From Caldora sp965222765 (GTDB lineage: Bacteria; Cyanobacteriota; Cyanobacteriia; Cyanobacteriales; Coleofasciculaceae), in the NCBI GenBank assembly GCA_965222765.1, contig CBDCVG010000108.1, forward strand, positions 62,001-126,000: a stretch of DNA of 64,000 nucleotides. The letters are read 5' to 3'. Made by a program: the position numbers and the translations under genes. Below the pieces are notes generated by a model. That model ran no database searches. It saw only the letters and a program-made list of their open reading frames with translations, and was not told the origin of the DNA. Shown here piece by piece: positions 33,437 through 43,144 of the stretch. Position 1 is the first letter of the stretch. Each line of letters opens with the position of its first letter.

Positions 33437-34135
33437 CTACTTAAAATATTTGGAAACATCTTCCCCTTTCTCATCAGCCAGATAAGATAAAGCTCGAAAG
33501 CGTAACCCTACTAACTGTTCATAGAGGGGATTGAGCTTACACATCGGCGGAATATGAACAACTTTGTTACCAAATAGCTTCACATCTCGCTCAAAGGGAC
33601 ATTGATCAGGGATCATTTTGCAGAGGAATCGTGCTACCCGTGGATCGTGCATTTCCATGCCATCTAACCATTCCCTTATGGGTTTGAGAGCATCTGGATG
33701 GGTTGGAGCCTGTGGGGGCTGAGGCAAAGTACCAGCAGAACCAGTTTCTTGAACTACTTCACCCTCATAAAGAGTGTGACGCAATGCTTCCAGGGCCTCT
33801 ATTTTTTGTCCTAATGCCTCACAGAACTCATAAAGTACATCAGCTTCAGAACTGGAGTAGACGCCATCAGCAATAGCTACCATCACAGCTGTTCTTAAAA
33901 AATTCTCTCCTATTATTGGATCTTTACCTAAAGCTGCTGCTAGTTCCTCAGGAGAAATTCGCTGCTCAAGAGACTGCAAATCACTTGCAGAAGATAGTTC
34001 TTCCTGAGTTAGTTGAGCTAGCACCTCTTGCTCTTCTGGATCAAAATGGCCATCAGCCCAAGCAATAGTGAATAAACCCCGCAGCCAAGCGGAAATTTGC
34101 TCTTCAGTGTAGGAAGATTGAGTAGTGCTGGTCAT
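33437..34135 (-). CDS. TerB-like protein with Mo-dependent nitrogenase C-terminal domain
   Basis: A 232-residue protein. The N-terminal 120 residues are a TerB-like helical domain (LFTIAWADGHFDPEEQEVLAQL; MVAIADGVYSSSEADVLYEF). The C-terminal 85 residues match the so-called Mo-dependent nitrogenase C-terminus family (REWLDGMEMHDPRVARFLCK, IPDQCPFERDV, HIPPMCKLNPLYEQLVGLRF). Despite the family name there is no sign of a nitrogenase role; it is widespread in cyanobacteria. Function unknown, perhaps metal- or stress-related. Confidence 0.85.
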   Translation of the reverse strand: MTSTTQSSYTEEQISAWLRGLFTIAWADGHFDPEEQEVLAQLTQEELSSASDLQSLEQRISPEELAAALGKDPIIGENFLRTAVMVAIADGVYSSSEADVLYEFCEALGQKIEALEALRHTLYEGEVVQETGSAGTLPQPPQAPTHPDALKPIREWLDGMEMHDPRVARFLCKMIPDQCPFERDVKLFGNKVVHIPPMCKLNPLYEQLVGLRFRALSYLADEKGEDVSKYFK

Positions 34136-34245
34136 AAATACCTAAAATGAAATCCACGAACATAATTGTATGAGCTAACTCCAGCTTGGTCTAAACTAGC
34201 TGTAAACTATAAAGGCTAAACAATGATAGTATTTTTGAGATATTT

Positions 34246-34614
34246 GTGACTCCACCAGAGTTAGGACTTTTCCTTATTTCCATCTTAACCAGTGCTGCTG
34301 GACAATTTTTGCTCAAAACTGGCGCTCTACAGTTAGGAAAGGTCAATGCTAGCAATTTGACCGGTCATATTTTGGGTATGCTCACCACTCCGGCTGTATT
34401 GGCAGGTCTTTCTTGCTATGGTTTGGGAGCTATTTCTTACATTTTGCTGCTGACGCGGGTCAATCTTAGTGTTGCTGGTCCTTCCGTCGCAATGGTTTAT
34501 ATCTTCTCGGTACTTATAGGTTATTTTTTCTTCCGAGAAGCAATTCCCTTGAGTCGAGCCATTGGCTTGGGCTTAATTATTTGTGGTGTATTACTGGTGA
34601 TGTGGAAAAATTGA
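34246..34614 (+). CDS. EamA/SMR-like small membrane transporter
   Basis: A 122-residue protein with four hydrophobic helices (about 5-22, 42-64, 72-92, 100-119). It resembles a half-size drug/metabolite transporter (FLISILTSAAGQFLLKTGAL, then VNLSVAGPSVAMVYIFSVLI and FFREAIPLSRAIGLGLIICG). It probably works as a homodimer. The start is GTG 34246, matching the helix start; no ATG fits. Substrate unknown. Confidence 0.8.
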   Translation: MTPPELGLFLISILTSAAGQFLLKTGALQLGKVNASNLTGHILGMLTTPAVLAGLSCYGLGAISYILLLTRVNLSVAGPSVAMVYIFSVLIGYFFFREAIPLSRAIGLGLIICGVLLVMWKN

Positions 34615-34848
34615 CATTTGTTACTGCTAATCAGAATAATTTTTTTTAAATCATAACAATAATAAAAAAAAACAATATCTTTGTATTTTTTAGCAAAAGT
34701 TTACTTTTCTTAACTTAAAATTACTAAAAAATTTAAACTTCATTGCAAAATCAAAAGACTGCAAGAGTGCTGTGATAATTTCTATCAATATGAGTGATAA
34801 TTTATCTTGACTTTGACAGACAGCCCAGAGAAAGGGAAGGAGAACACT

Positions 34849-35049
34849 TTGACTATTAATTCTGCTCAAGCCTCAAACAAGATTTTTCAGGAAGATATTA
34901 GTGAATATGTGGCTGAGCTTCAGCTTCACATGGCATTACAAGCTCGTAACTTAGTTCCCACCCTTACTCAGGCAACAGATAGTCGAGAGCAACTATTGCA
35001 CCAAACTCAAGCAAATATTGAAAAGTTGGTTTCGCGGCAAGCTAGGTAA
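34849..35049 (+). CDS. small hypothetical helical protein
   Basis: The start is chosen by a strong ribosome site: AAGGAG at 34837-34842, six bases before TTG 34849. That gives 66 residues (MTINSAQASNKIFQED...). The frame upstream to TTG 34807 has no such site. The protein is predicted mostly helical (ISEYVAELQLHMALQAR, QLLHQTQANIEKLVSR). I do not recognise the family. Confidence 0.5.
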   Translation: MTINSAQASNKIFQEDISEYVAELQLHMALQARNLVPTLTQATDSREQLLHQTQANIEKLVSRQAR

Positions 35050-35188
35050 ACTACTCCTGTTTTGGGACTCAACCGGCTTGTGTTATTCCCCCTATAGTGG
35101 AGTTCCCTATTCTTCAGAGTCCCTTAATGACCAATTCCCCCGCAATTTGATACCCTAGCTTAAATAACCTTGGGAATAGACAAAAAGC

Positions 35189-36352
35189 GTGGATATTCAA
35201 ATTGGGCGAGGTAAAACAGCTCGCAGAGCCTACGGCATCGATGAAATTGCACTAGTCCCCGGATCGCGTACACTCGACCCCAGTTTGGCAGACACTCGCT
35301 GGAGTATAGGTAATATTGACCGGGAAATTCCGATCATCGCCAGTGCGATGGATAGCGTGGTTGATGTATCAATGGCAGTTCACCTTTCCCAGTTGGGAGC
35401 AATTGGGGTTCTCAACTTAGAAGGTATTCAAACTCGCTATATTGATCCATCTTCAGTACTCAAACGTATTTCTTCAGTAGGGAAGTCCGAGTTTGTTTCC
35501 CTAATGCAAGAGCTGTATGCCGAACCAATTAAGCAAGAATTAATTAGCCAGCGGATTCGGGAAATTAAAGACCAAGGAGGGATTGCAGCTGTCAGTTTAA
35601 CCCCAGCGGGTGCTAGTCAATACGGTGAAATTGTAGCTTCTGCTGGTGCTGATTTATGTTTGGTGCAAGCTACGGTGGTTTCAACTGCTCACCTTTCACC
35701 CCAGTCCGTAAACCCTCTAGACTTGGCTCAGTTTTGCCAAGAAATGCCCTTGCCAGTAATTTTGGGAAATTGCGTAACCTACGAAGTTACCCTCAAGTTG
35801 ATGAAAGCTGGTGCTGCTGGAGTCCTGGTTGGTATTGGTCCTGGTGCTGCTTGTACATCTCGTGGTGTCTTAGGTGTGGGAGTTCCTCAGGTAACAGCTG
35901 TTGCTGACTGTGCTGCGGCTAGAGACGACTACCACCAAGAAACTGGCAAGTATGTACCAGTGATTGCTGATGGGGGTTTAATTACTGGTGGTGACATCTG
36001 CAAATGTATTGCCTGTGGTGCTGATGGTGTAATGATTGGTTCCCCTTTTGCTCGTGCAAAAGAAGCACCCGGACAAGGTTTTCATTGGGGAATGGCAACC
36101 CCATCTCCAGTGCTCCCACGCGGCACCCGCATCCAAGTGGGTAACACTGGTACACTAAAGCAAATTCTCACTGGACCAGCACAACTTGATGATGGCACTC
36201 ACAACCTCTTGGGAGCATTGAAAACTAGCATGGGTACCTTGGGAGCCAAAAACCTCAAAGAGATGCAACAAGTTGAAGTGATAATTGCGCCATCTCTGCT
36301 GACGGAAGGAAAGGTTTACCAAAAAGCACAGCAGTTGGGTATGGGTAAATAA
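35189..36352 (+). CDS. guaB3: GuaB3-family IMP dehydrogenase-related protein
   Basis: A TIM-barrel protein of 387 residues without CBS domains. Motifs are RRAYGIDEIALVPGSRTLDP, IIASAMDSVVDVSMAV, the active-site loop GIGPGAACTSRGVLGVGVPQ with its Cys, VIADGGLITGGDICKCIACG, and GVMIGSPFARA. GuaB3 has been reported as a GMP-reductase- or IMPDH-like enzyme in actinobacteria and cyanobacteria; which reaction runs here cannot be told. The start is GTG 35189. Confidence 0.9.
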   Translation: MDIQIGRGKTARRAYGIDEIALVPGSRTLDPSLADTRWSIGNIDREIPIIASAMDSVVDVSMAVHLSQLGAIGVLNLEGIQTRYIDPSSVLKRISSVGKSEFVSLMQELYAEPIKQELISQRIREIKDQGGIAAVSLTPAGASQYGEIVASAGADLCLVQATVVSTAHLSPQSVNPLDLAQFCQEMPLPVILGNCVTYEVTLKLMKAGAAGVLVGIGPGAACTSRGVLGVGVPQVTAVADCAAARDDYHQETGKYVPVIADGGLITGGDICKCIACGADGVMIGSPFARAKEAPGQGFHWGMATPSPVLPRGTRIQVGNTGTLKQILTGPAQLDDGTHNLLGALKTSMGTLGAKNLKEMQQVEVIIAPSLLTEGKVYQKAQQLGMGK

Positions 36353-36682
36353 GTTTATAGGGCTGAATCTGACCCTTGAAAATGCCCAATGCGTTTCAAT
36401 TCCTGGATTAGGGTCAAGAATAAGGGGGAAAAAAATAAAGCAGTCGCTTACAATAGAGGGAGCGGAGACGAATGTTTCCGTTCACTCCTCACACCACACT
36501 CCGCCCGACTACGCTCGGGCGGTTCCTTATTAAGATTATTATTCTGTAGCCGGTAATGCCAGCCAATAATCAGACAATTGCTCTGGAAGAAATTTGTGAC
36601 TAAATGTATACTTTTAGAACCTGCGTTTTTGCTGTGGTAAAATTTCTAAAGATATAGAAAGTACCAGCAAGGATTTTCAGGC
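36353..36682. other. intergenic region before trxA
   Basis: It contains the hairpin at 36501-36522 and a GGGAGCGGAGACGAATGTTTCC-like stretch. No gene seen. Confidence 0.45.
36501..36522 (+). terminator. GC-rich hairpin after guaB3
   Basis: Perfect stem CCGCCCGA / TCGGGCGG around CTACGC, followed by TTCCTTATT. It could end the guaB3 transcript; the weak T-run leaves a dispersed repeat as an alternative. Confidence 0.5.
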
Positions 36683-37009
36683 ATGCCAACCGAAGTTTCA
36701 GACGCTACCTTTGCAGAAGAGGTAATTCAAAGTACTATCCCCGTCTTAGTAGATTTTTGGGCTCCTTGGTGTGGTCCTTGTAGGATGGTTGCCCCTGTTG
36801 TGGACGAAATTGGCGCTCAGTACGATGGTAAGGTAAAAGTAGTTAAGCTCAATACCGACGAGAATCCCTCTGTGGCTAGCCAGTATGGTATCCGCAGTAT
36901 CCCAACATTGATGATTTTCAAAGATGGACAGCGAGTTGATATGGTAGTGGGAGCAGTTCCCAAAACTACCTTAGCGAATACTCTGGAGAAATACCTCGAT
37001 CAAGATTAG
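36683..37009 (+). CDS. trxA: thioredoxin
   Basis: A 108-residue m-type thioredoxin that reduces disulfides in the cytosol, fed by ferredoxin- or NADPH-thioredoxin reductase. The active site is WCGPC in VDFWAPWCGPCRMVAP, with KVKVVKLNTDENPSVASQYG and the cis-proline turn IRSIPTLMIF. The ATG at 36683 is preceded by AGCAAGGA. Length is normal. Confidence 0.97.
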   Translation: MPTEVSDATFAEEVIQSTIPVLVDFWAPWCGPCRMVAPVVDEIGAQYDGKVKVVKLNTDENPSVASQYGIRSIPTLMIFKDGQRVDMVVGAVPKTTLANTLEKYLDQD

Positions 37010-37522
37010 TATTTGTTACTGTTGGTATAACAGAGTTACACTGCTGTACGTGAAAAATATCTAGAGACATATAGTAAAACTGGAGTATTTTTGTCTGGGC
37101 TTTCCTTGAGAACAGAACTTTCTTTTCTTGGTAAGCTGTTGAATTCCTAAAGGACTTCCAGGCAAGAAGTTCTCCGAAAAATATAGTTACCTACAAGATC
37201 ATCAAAAGTGTTCAAAGACACAAGAGCGCCTTGAGCTATCAGAGCTAGGGTGCTTTTTAATGCGAGTTTTTGTACTGCAATTAGGGATGATTGAAATAAT
37301 TATCAACTTAGATTATATAGATTACGCTAAAATTGCCTTTATAAAATAAAACCTCTAGCATCCATTTTTGAGGCATTCTCCACAGACTTTGATGACTCCC
37401 TAGCATCAATAGAAAGTCCCTTCTTAGAAACTCTATCAAGCTTACTGAGAATCTACAATTGCTGCTTGCTCACAGTACTAACGTTATAAAACACTCTTTT
37501 GAAATCAAAGGTACAAGAATCC
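37010..37522. other. intergenic region between trxA and the cyclase-like gene
   Basis: This 513-base stretch holds a terminator-like hairpin at 37225-37258 and otherwise AT-rich sequence that may carry the promoter of the cyclase-like gene. No credible gene. Confidence 0.45.
37225..37258 (+). terminator. terminator-like hairpin downstream of trxA
   Basis: Imperfect stem AGCGCCTTGAGCT / AGCTAGGGTGCT followed by TTTTT. It lies about 215 bases after the trxA stop, so it may belong to a long 3' UTR. Confidence 0.5.
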
Positions 37523-39799
37523 ATGTTCAAGAATGTGAGCAAACGGTTCAATGTTAAATCCAAGCTGATGATCATACTTGTAGGAGTCAGTTTGGGTTCA
37601 ATCCTCATCGTTAGTTTCCTGAGTTGGGAGAGATCGAGAACCAATCTTCGAGAAGCTATCCGCAACCAGTTAACTAGTATTCGCTTTGCTAGAGCTAATC
37701 AGATCGAATCCTTCTTCGAGAACTTGAAAAGCCATGTTGAAACTCTTAGCGAAGATCGCATGGTGATTGAAGCAATGATCGAGTTCAACCGGGAATTCGA
37801 TAAACTTAACAACCCAAATACCTTCACTGACGAGCAACCCGATAACCAGGATGTCCTGACTGAGCAACCCAACAACCAGGAAAATCCAAAGGAATGGAAT
37901 AATGCCCTCAAAGACTACTATACCAAAGAATTTTTTCCCAGACTGTCTAAAGCTGTCTCAGGAGAGCTCAACCCTGGAAGCTACATTCCTCAGAGTAAAG
38001 CCGCTAAATATCTCCAGTATCACTACATAGCCAAAAACTCCAATCCAGTAGGAGAAAAGGACAAATTACTCAACGCCAAAGATGGCAGTGCTTACAGTAG
38101 GGTTCATGCCAAGTACCAGGATATTTTTAGGCATGTAGTAGAAAAGTTTGGCTACTACGACTTGTTTCTCATCGATTTTGCAACAGGGGATATCGTTTAC
38201 TCGGTTTACAAGGAAACCGACTATGGAACAAGCCTCAATGTTGGACCTTATCAGCATAGTAACCTAGCCGAGCTCACAGAATTGGTGAAAAAAAATCCAG
38301 AGCGCCGAACGGTTCAGATCGTCGATTTTGCTTTTTATCGCCCCTCCTATGGTGCGCCGGCTGCATTCCTTGGCGCTCCCATTTACGAAGGCTCCAATAT
38401 TGTTGGGATTTTAGCTGCTCAACTACCTGTGGATGAGTTGGATAAAATCATGACAGTAAACGGCGAATGGAAAGAAGTAGGACTAGGGGAAAGTGGAGAA
38501 ACTTACCTGGTAGGGTCAGATTTGCTAATGCGTTCCAATTCCCGTTTTTTGATTGAAGATCCTAAAGAGTACCTCAAGGTTTTATCTAAAAGCACCACGC
38601 CGGAAGAGAACATCCCTAAAATCAAGGAGTTTGAAACCTCGATTCTGTTGCAGAAAGTGGATACTGTAGCTTCTCGAGCTGCCCTCAGAACAAAGGAAGG
38701 CACTGGGATTATTCAAGACTATCGCGGTGTAAGTGTTTTGAGTTCCTATACACCTTTAACAATCAAGGGACTAGACTGGGTGTTACTTTCAGAAATAGAC
38801 CTTGCAGAAGCCTATAAACCTGTCACCGCTCTCAAAGTATACATCTTTATCCTGACTACAATTGTGGTGGTGGTGGTGACTTGGATAGCATCAGCAGTAG
38901 CCTCTGGCTTCCTTAAACCATTTAACCAACTGATTGGAGGATTACGTCAGGTTGGCCAAGGAGAACTTGATGTAGAGCTGAAAAGGGAATCTGATGACGA
39001 ATTTGGTGAAGCAAAAGAAAAGTTCAACGAAACAGTTGATAGAATGCGCCAATTCTCTGAATCTTTGGAACAAAAAAATCGTGAGAACGACGCGCTGCTG
39101 CTGAATATCTTGCCTGTTTCAGTGGTAGAAAGGCTCAAACAAGGGGAAGCCCACATTGCCAACAACGTTAAACTGGCAACAGTAATGTTTGCTCGCATCG
39201 AAGGCTTGGAGAAAATCAAGGACAGGGACGTCAAACAAGTTGCTACCTTGCTCAGTGAACTGATTAGTGCCTTTGATCGGGCAGCAGTTGCCCACGAGGT
39301 CGGTAAGATCAAAACTAATGGCGATCTTTATATAGCTGCCTGTGGAGTAGCAAAACCGCGTTTGGATAGTACCAAGCGGGTGATGGCCTTTGCGATCGAT
39401 ATGTTCAGCATTCTGCAACGGTTCGACAATGAGTATAAGACTGAGCTGCGTATCAGTATGGGCATTGATGACGGTCCGGTTACCGCTGCTGTTCTGGGAA
39501 CTGAAATGTTTTCCTATGATGTGTGGGGCGAAACAGTTAGTATTGCCGACTTTCTCCAATTGAATGCTGTACCGGGTACTATTCTTGTGACTGAAGAAGT
39601 TTACGAACGCCTGGAAGGTTTATATGATTTTGAGCCCGGTCCAGACATCGAACTCCCAGAAATTAATCAAACGTTGACAACCTGGCTGTTAAGCAACCCA
39701 ACGCCTAGTTTATTGAATAGCTACCACAGCGATCGCGAAGCTCCAGTCACAAAGGATACTGCGAACAACAGTGGGGTTCAAGCCCCAATAAAAAGCTAA
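37523..39799 (+). CDS. membrane Cache-HAMP protein with degenerate class III cyclase domain
   Basis: A protein of 758 residues (ATG 37523, MFKNVSKRFNVKSK). Transmembrane helix 1 is at about 15-35. An extracytoplasmic sensor region of about 370 residues follows (Cache-like, LIDFATGDIVYSVYKETDYG), then helix 2 near 425-448, HAMP (FLKPFNQLIGGLRQVGQGEL) and a cyclase-like domain at about 545-735. In that domain the first metal Asp is Arg (MFARIEGL, residue 558) while the second remains (KTNGDLYIA, residue 601). The transition-state Asn is Ser (WGETVSIADF, residue 673) and the following Arg is lost. It probably does not make cAMP in the usual way. It precedes two MscS-cNBD genes on the same strand. 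Confidence 0.85.
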   Translation: MFKNVSKRFNVKSKLMIILVGVSLGSILIVSFLSWERSRTNLREAIRNQLTSIRFARANQIESFFENLKSHVETLSEDRMVIEAMIEFNREFDKLNNPNTFTDEQPDNQDVLTEQPNNQENPKEWNNALKDYYTKEFFPRLSKAVSGELNPGSYIPQSKAAKYLQYHYIAKNSNPVGEKDKLLNAKDGSAYSRVHAKYQDIFRHVVEKFGYYDLFLIDFATGDIVYSVYKETDYGTSLNVGPYQHSNLAELTELVKKNPERRTVQIVDFAFYRPSYGAPAAFLGAPIYEGSNIVGILAAQLPVDELDKIMTVNGEWKEVGLGESGETYLVGSDLLMRSNSRFLIEDPKEYLKVLSKSTTPEENIPKIKEFETSILLQKVDTVASRAALRTKEGTGIIQDYRGVSVLSSYTPLTIKGLDWVLLSEIDLAEAYKPVTALKVYIFILTTIVVVVVTWIASAVASGFLKPFNQLIGGLRQVGQGELDVELKRESDDEFGEAKEKFNETVDRMRQFSESLEQKNRENDALLLNILPVSVVERLKQGEAHIANNVKLATVMFARIEGLEKIKDRDVKQVATLLSELISAFDRAAVAHEVGKIKTNGDLYIAACGVAKPRLDSTKRVMAFAIDMFSILQRFDNEYKTELRISMGIDDGPVTAAVLGTEMFSYDVWGETVSIADFLQLNAVPGTILVTEEVYERLEGLYDFEPGPDIELPEINQTLTTWLLSNPTPSLLNSYHSDREAPVTKDTANNSGVQAPIKS

Positions 39800-39994
39800 G
39801 CACAAGTCAACTACTCTGACTTAGTTCAGATCGGAGTTTACCAAAATAGCTTGTGTCTAAGCTAAAGTGCATCTAATTTGTATAAACAAAAATAATCAGT
39901 TTCTTGTGAGATGGGCGTTTCGCCCGTCCAAAATATACAAGTTAGATCCGCAACAACTTATCAAAAAACTTGAAAAGAAAAAGTTGAGGATCAG

Positions 39995-41500
39995 ATGAAC
40001 CAATCGCTTTTGGTTTGGGGATGTATTTTGATTTTCGGATTCCCCATATTAACCATTATTTTAGGTCAGGCTGGGGAATCTTTGAGGCGACGAGGACATC
40101 CTCTAGGACCATTTGTCTACCGCCTCCAAAGATTTGTCTTGCCACCACTGAGCATTTTGGTAATTGTTCGGAAAATCTTGGGTGTCCAAGAGAGTGCAAT
40201 AGCCTTGCAAGTCTTAGAAACTTTATTGGGGATTGCTGTTATTTACACATCTCTTTCCTTGCTGCAAGCTCTATTGACTTCCGGAAAAAAAGAATATATT
40301 TGGCAGATTTCAGTGCCAAATCTGTTATTTCAGGTGATTCGTGCTTCTCTGGTATTAATCATTGCAGCCTATATACTCACCGATATTTGGAATATCGATT
40401 TGAGTCAAGCGGCTGCCGCCTTAGGAGTCGGTTCTCTCGTCATTGCCTTGGCACTACAGGATACATTGAGCAATCTTGTCTCTGGCTTTCTGTTACTTGC
40501 CGATAGCCCCTTCAAAAAAGGTGACTGGATTAAGGTGAACGATTTGGTAGGTCAAGTAATGGATATGAACTGGCGTGCCGTTCGCCTACTCACATGGAAT
40601 GACAACGTCTTGGTTATTCCTAACGGGAGTTTAGGTAAGCAGAATATTCTTAACTACAGCCAGCCCACAACTGCAAGAGGCAGTAATTTCAGCGTCAGCT
40701 TTTCCCGGAATGATCCACCGAACCGCGTTAAGCAGGTTTTGGAAGAGGTTTACGAGCAAATTTCAGGTACAGTTGGACCTGTGTATATTAGTACACAGTC
40801 CTTCGAGGATTTTTCGATTTCATACTCAGTGTGGTTTTACGCTGAGGGCTTTTACCCTGCCTTTAGAGTTGCCCGTGAGTTTAAAACGCTCCTGTATTAT
40901 GCAGCCAGGCGAAATGGCCTCACTATGGCTTACCCCATGGAATATCAAGCAGATGTTAGTGAACTAGATAAACAGAAGGGTACGCCGGAAAATCAGCAGC
41001 AACTCGTAGAGTACTTGCTGTCACTTCCTTATTTCATGTCTGTGAGTTCCGAAGCGATTGCCAAGCTGGTTTTAGATGCAACTGTGGAATATTACGGCAC
41101 GAAAGAACAGATAATTCAAGAAGGAGAATTTGTTCGAGGACTTTATATTATTCAAAACGGTAGTGCTAGACTCACAATCAAAGATGTTAATAGCATTGAA
41201 CAAGAAGTCGCTCAGGTTTCCAGCAGTGACTTTTTTGGAGAATCGGTATTTATGTCAGGCAAACCCAGTGTGGTATCAGTCAGTGCCCTCACTGATTTGA
41301 AACTGATTAAGATTGGGGCAGATACAGCAGCCAATTTGCTCTTAGAGAATCCCAGGTTTGCTAAACAAATAGACGATTCCCTTGAAGATCGGCGCACAGC
41401 AATACAACGAGTTCTAAAACAAACAGATGGATTAGCTAATAATGCAACCGGCAATGGTAATCTGGGCGGTAGTTCCATCTTGAAGCAGTTCAGCTCATAA
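39995..41500 (+). CDS. MscS-type channel with C-terminal cyclic-nucleotide-binding-like domain (copy 1)
   Basis: A 501-residue membrane protein. Four or so helices span 1-150, including the pore helix and MscS core (SQAAAALGVGSLVIALALQD, LSNLVSGFLLLADSPFKKGD). The MscS beta domain follows to about 320 (LTWNDNVLVIPNGSLGKQNI). A cNBD-like domain covers about 365-470 (IIQEGEFVRGLYIIQNGSAR, FFGESVFMSGKPSVVSVSAL). The phosphate cassette, normally FGE-x-AL...PRxAT, keeps GE but has Ser where the Arg should be. GAGGA lies before ATG 39995. This architecture is that of bacterial cyclic-nucleotide-gated (bCNG) channels; the ligand is open to doubt. Confidence 0.9.
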   Translation: MNQSLLVWGCILIFGFPILTIILGQAGESLRRRGHPLGPFVYRLQRFVLPPLSILVIVRKILGVQESAIALQVLETLLGIAVIYTSLSLLQALLTSGKKEYIWQISVPNLLFQVIRASLVLIIAAYILTDIWNIDLSQAAAALGVGSLVIALALQDTLSNLVSGFLLLADSPFKKGDWIKVNDLVGQVMDMNWRAVRLLTWNDNVLVIPNGSLGKQNILNYSQPTTARGSNFSVSFSRNDPPNRVKQVLEEVYEQISGTVGPVYISTQSFEDFSISYSVWFYAEGFYPAFRVAREFKTLLYYAARRNGLTMAYPMEYQADVSELDKQKGTPENQQQLVEYLLSLPYFMSVSSEAIAKLVLDATVEYYGTKEQIIQEGEFVRGLYIIQNGSARLTIKDVNSIEQEVAQVSSSDFFGESVFMSGKPSVVSVSALTDLKLIKIGADTAANLLLENPRFAKQIDDSLEDRRTAIQRVLKQTDGLANNATGNGNLGGSSILKQFSS

Positions 41501-41528
41501 AAAGTCAAATAAAACAGTTGGGGGCAAG

Positions 41529-43043
41529 ATGAACCAATCGCTATTGATTTGGGGATCTGTTTTGATTTTTGGATTCCCCATATTAACCATTGTACTGGGG
41601 CAGCTCGGGGACTCTTTGAAGCGAAGAGAGCATCCTCTAGCACCGTTTGTTCGGAACCTCCAACGCTTTGTCTTGCCTCCTTTGATCCTCCTGTTAATTA
41701 TTAAGCAGATTTTGGGATGGAGAGAGTTGGTAGTATTCCTACAAATTCTTGAAACCCTCCTGTGGATCGCTGTTATTCATACCACTTTGTCTTTGCTCAA
41801 GGTAGTCTTAACCCTTGAAGACAAACAGTACCGTTGGCAACTCCCCGTTGCTAATTTATTCTTCCAAGTTGTCCGTGCTGCAATCGTTTTAATCATTACC
41901 AGTTACGCCCTCGCCGAGGTTTGGAAAGTTGACATCAGTAAAGCGGCTCAGGCACTGGGTGTTGGTTCCCTTGTCATTGCTTTGGCTCTACAAGATACTC
42001 TCAGCAACCTTGTCTCTGGCTTTCTGTTACTTGCTGATAGCCCCTTCAAGAAAGGGGACTGGTTGCAACTGGGGGATCTCGAAGGTCAAGTTATTGACAT
42101 GAACTGGCGCTCTGTCCGCTTGAAAACGGTAGAGGGAAATGTTGTCATTATTCCCAATGGAGCTTTAGGCAAAGAGCGCATTCTTAACTATTCTCTGCCA
42201 AATACTGCACGGGGCATCTGGATTGATGTTGCTTTTGCCAATGACGATCCACCTAACCGTGTTCGGCAGGTTCTCCAGCAGGTTTTGTTGGAAACTCAAG
42301 GTACAGATCTAGAACAGGGATTCAAGATTATCTCCACAGGTTCTTTTGACGATTTTTCCATCAGTTACAAAGTGATGTTCATGGCAAAAGACTTCATGAG
42401 CACCTATAAAGCTCGCAGCGATTTCAAAACGCGCCTGTATTACACAGCTCAACGTAGTGGTCTTAGTCTCTCACCCTATCCGATTAACCATATCTATTAT
42501 GCACGTATTAATGATCCAGAATTAGAACACACCCAGCAGGAAATTGCAGACTATTTTCAGTCGCTCCCTTATTTCACTTCTCTCAGCATCGAAGCGCTTG
42601 ATAGACTAGCTCTAGATTCAACTGTGGAATACTACGGTAAAGAAGAACAGCTCATTCAAGAAGGAGAATTTGTCGGAGGACTTTACATTATTCAAAATGG
42701 CCATGCCAGACTCACCATCAAAGATGTTATGGGCATTGAACAAGAAGTAGCTCAGATTTCCAGCGGTGACTTTTTTGGAGAATCGGTATTCATGTCCGGT
42801 AAACCTAGTGTTGTCTCAATCAGTGCTCTTGATGATCTCAAAGTCATCAGGATTGAGGGGGATACAGCGGCCAATTTGCTCGTAGATAATCGCAGGTTTG
42901 CTAAACAGATAGATGAATCCCTTGAGGAACGCCGCTCAGCTATACGACGAGTTCGAGGAGAAAACGAGGAAGAAGCCAATAACTTAACTGACAACGGCAA
43001 TCTCGGCAGTCATTCCATTTTGAAGCAATTCAGGTCATCATAA
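41529..43043 (+). CDS. MscS-type channel with C-terminal cyclic-nucleotide-binding-like domain (copy 2)
   Basis: A 504-residue tandem paralog of the previous gene, starting 28 bases after it. Both begin MNQSLL(V/I)WG and share the MscS core (LSNLVSGFLLLADSPFKKGD) almost exactly, with more divergence in the beta domain. The cNBD-like domain has the same altered cassette (FFGESVFMSGKPSVVSISAL), with no Arg at the phosphate position. The pair probably forms heteromeric or differentially gated channels. It is likely in one operon with copy 1 and possibly with the cyclase-like gene. Confidence 0.9.
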   Translation: MNQSLLIWGSVLIFGFPILTIVLGQLGDSLKRREHPLAPFVRNLQRFVLPPLILLLIIKQILGWRELVVFLQILETLLWIAVIHTTLSLLKVVLTLEDKQYRWQLPVANLFFQVVRAAIVLIITSYALAEVWKVDISKAAQALGVGSLVIALALQDTLSNLVSGFLLLADSPFKKGDWLQLGDLEGQVIDMNWRSVRLKTVEGNVVIIPNGALGKERILNYSLPNTARGIWIDVAFANDDPPNRVRQVLQQVLLETQGTDLEQGFKIISTGSFDDFSISYKVMFMAKDFMSTYKARSDFKTRLYYTAQRSGLSLSPYPINHIYYARINDPELEHTQQEIADYFQSLPYFTSLSIEALDRLALDSTVEYYGKEEQLIQEGEFVGGLYIIQNGHARLTIKDVMGIEQEVAQISSGDFFGESVFMSGKPSVVSISALDDLKVIRIEGDTAANLLVDNRRFAKQIDESLEERRSAIRRVRGENEEEANNLTDNGNLGSHSILKQFRSS

Positions 43044-43144
43044 CACTTTGTAACAAAAATCTGACTTTTGCATATAACTAGCCTGTAAATCCAAAGTACT
43101 TAGTAGAGTCCAGTAAATAATTGATTCTCATCTAAGTCCATAGG

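Noticed and set aside
33437..34135. Nitrogenase function for the Mo-dependent nitrogenase C-terminal protein
   Set aside because: The domain name is historical; no nif genes are nearby and no metal-cluster motif is seen.
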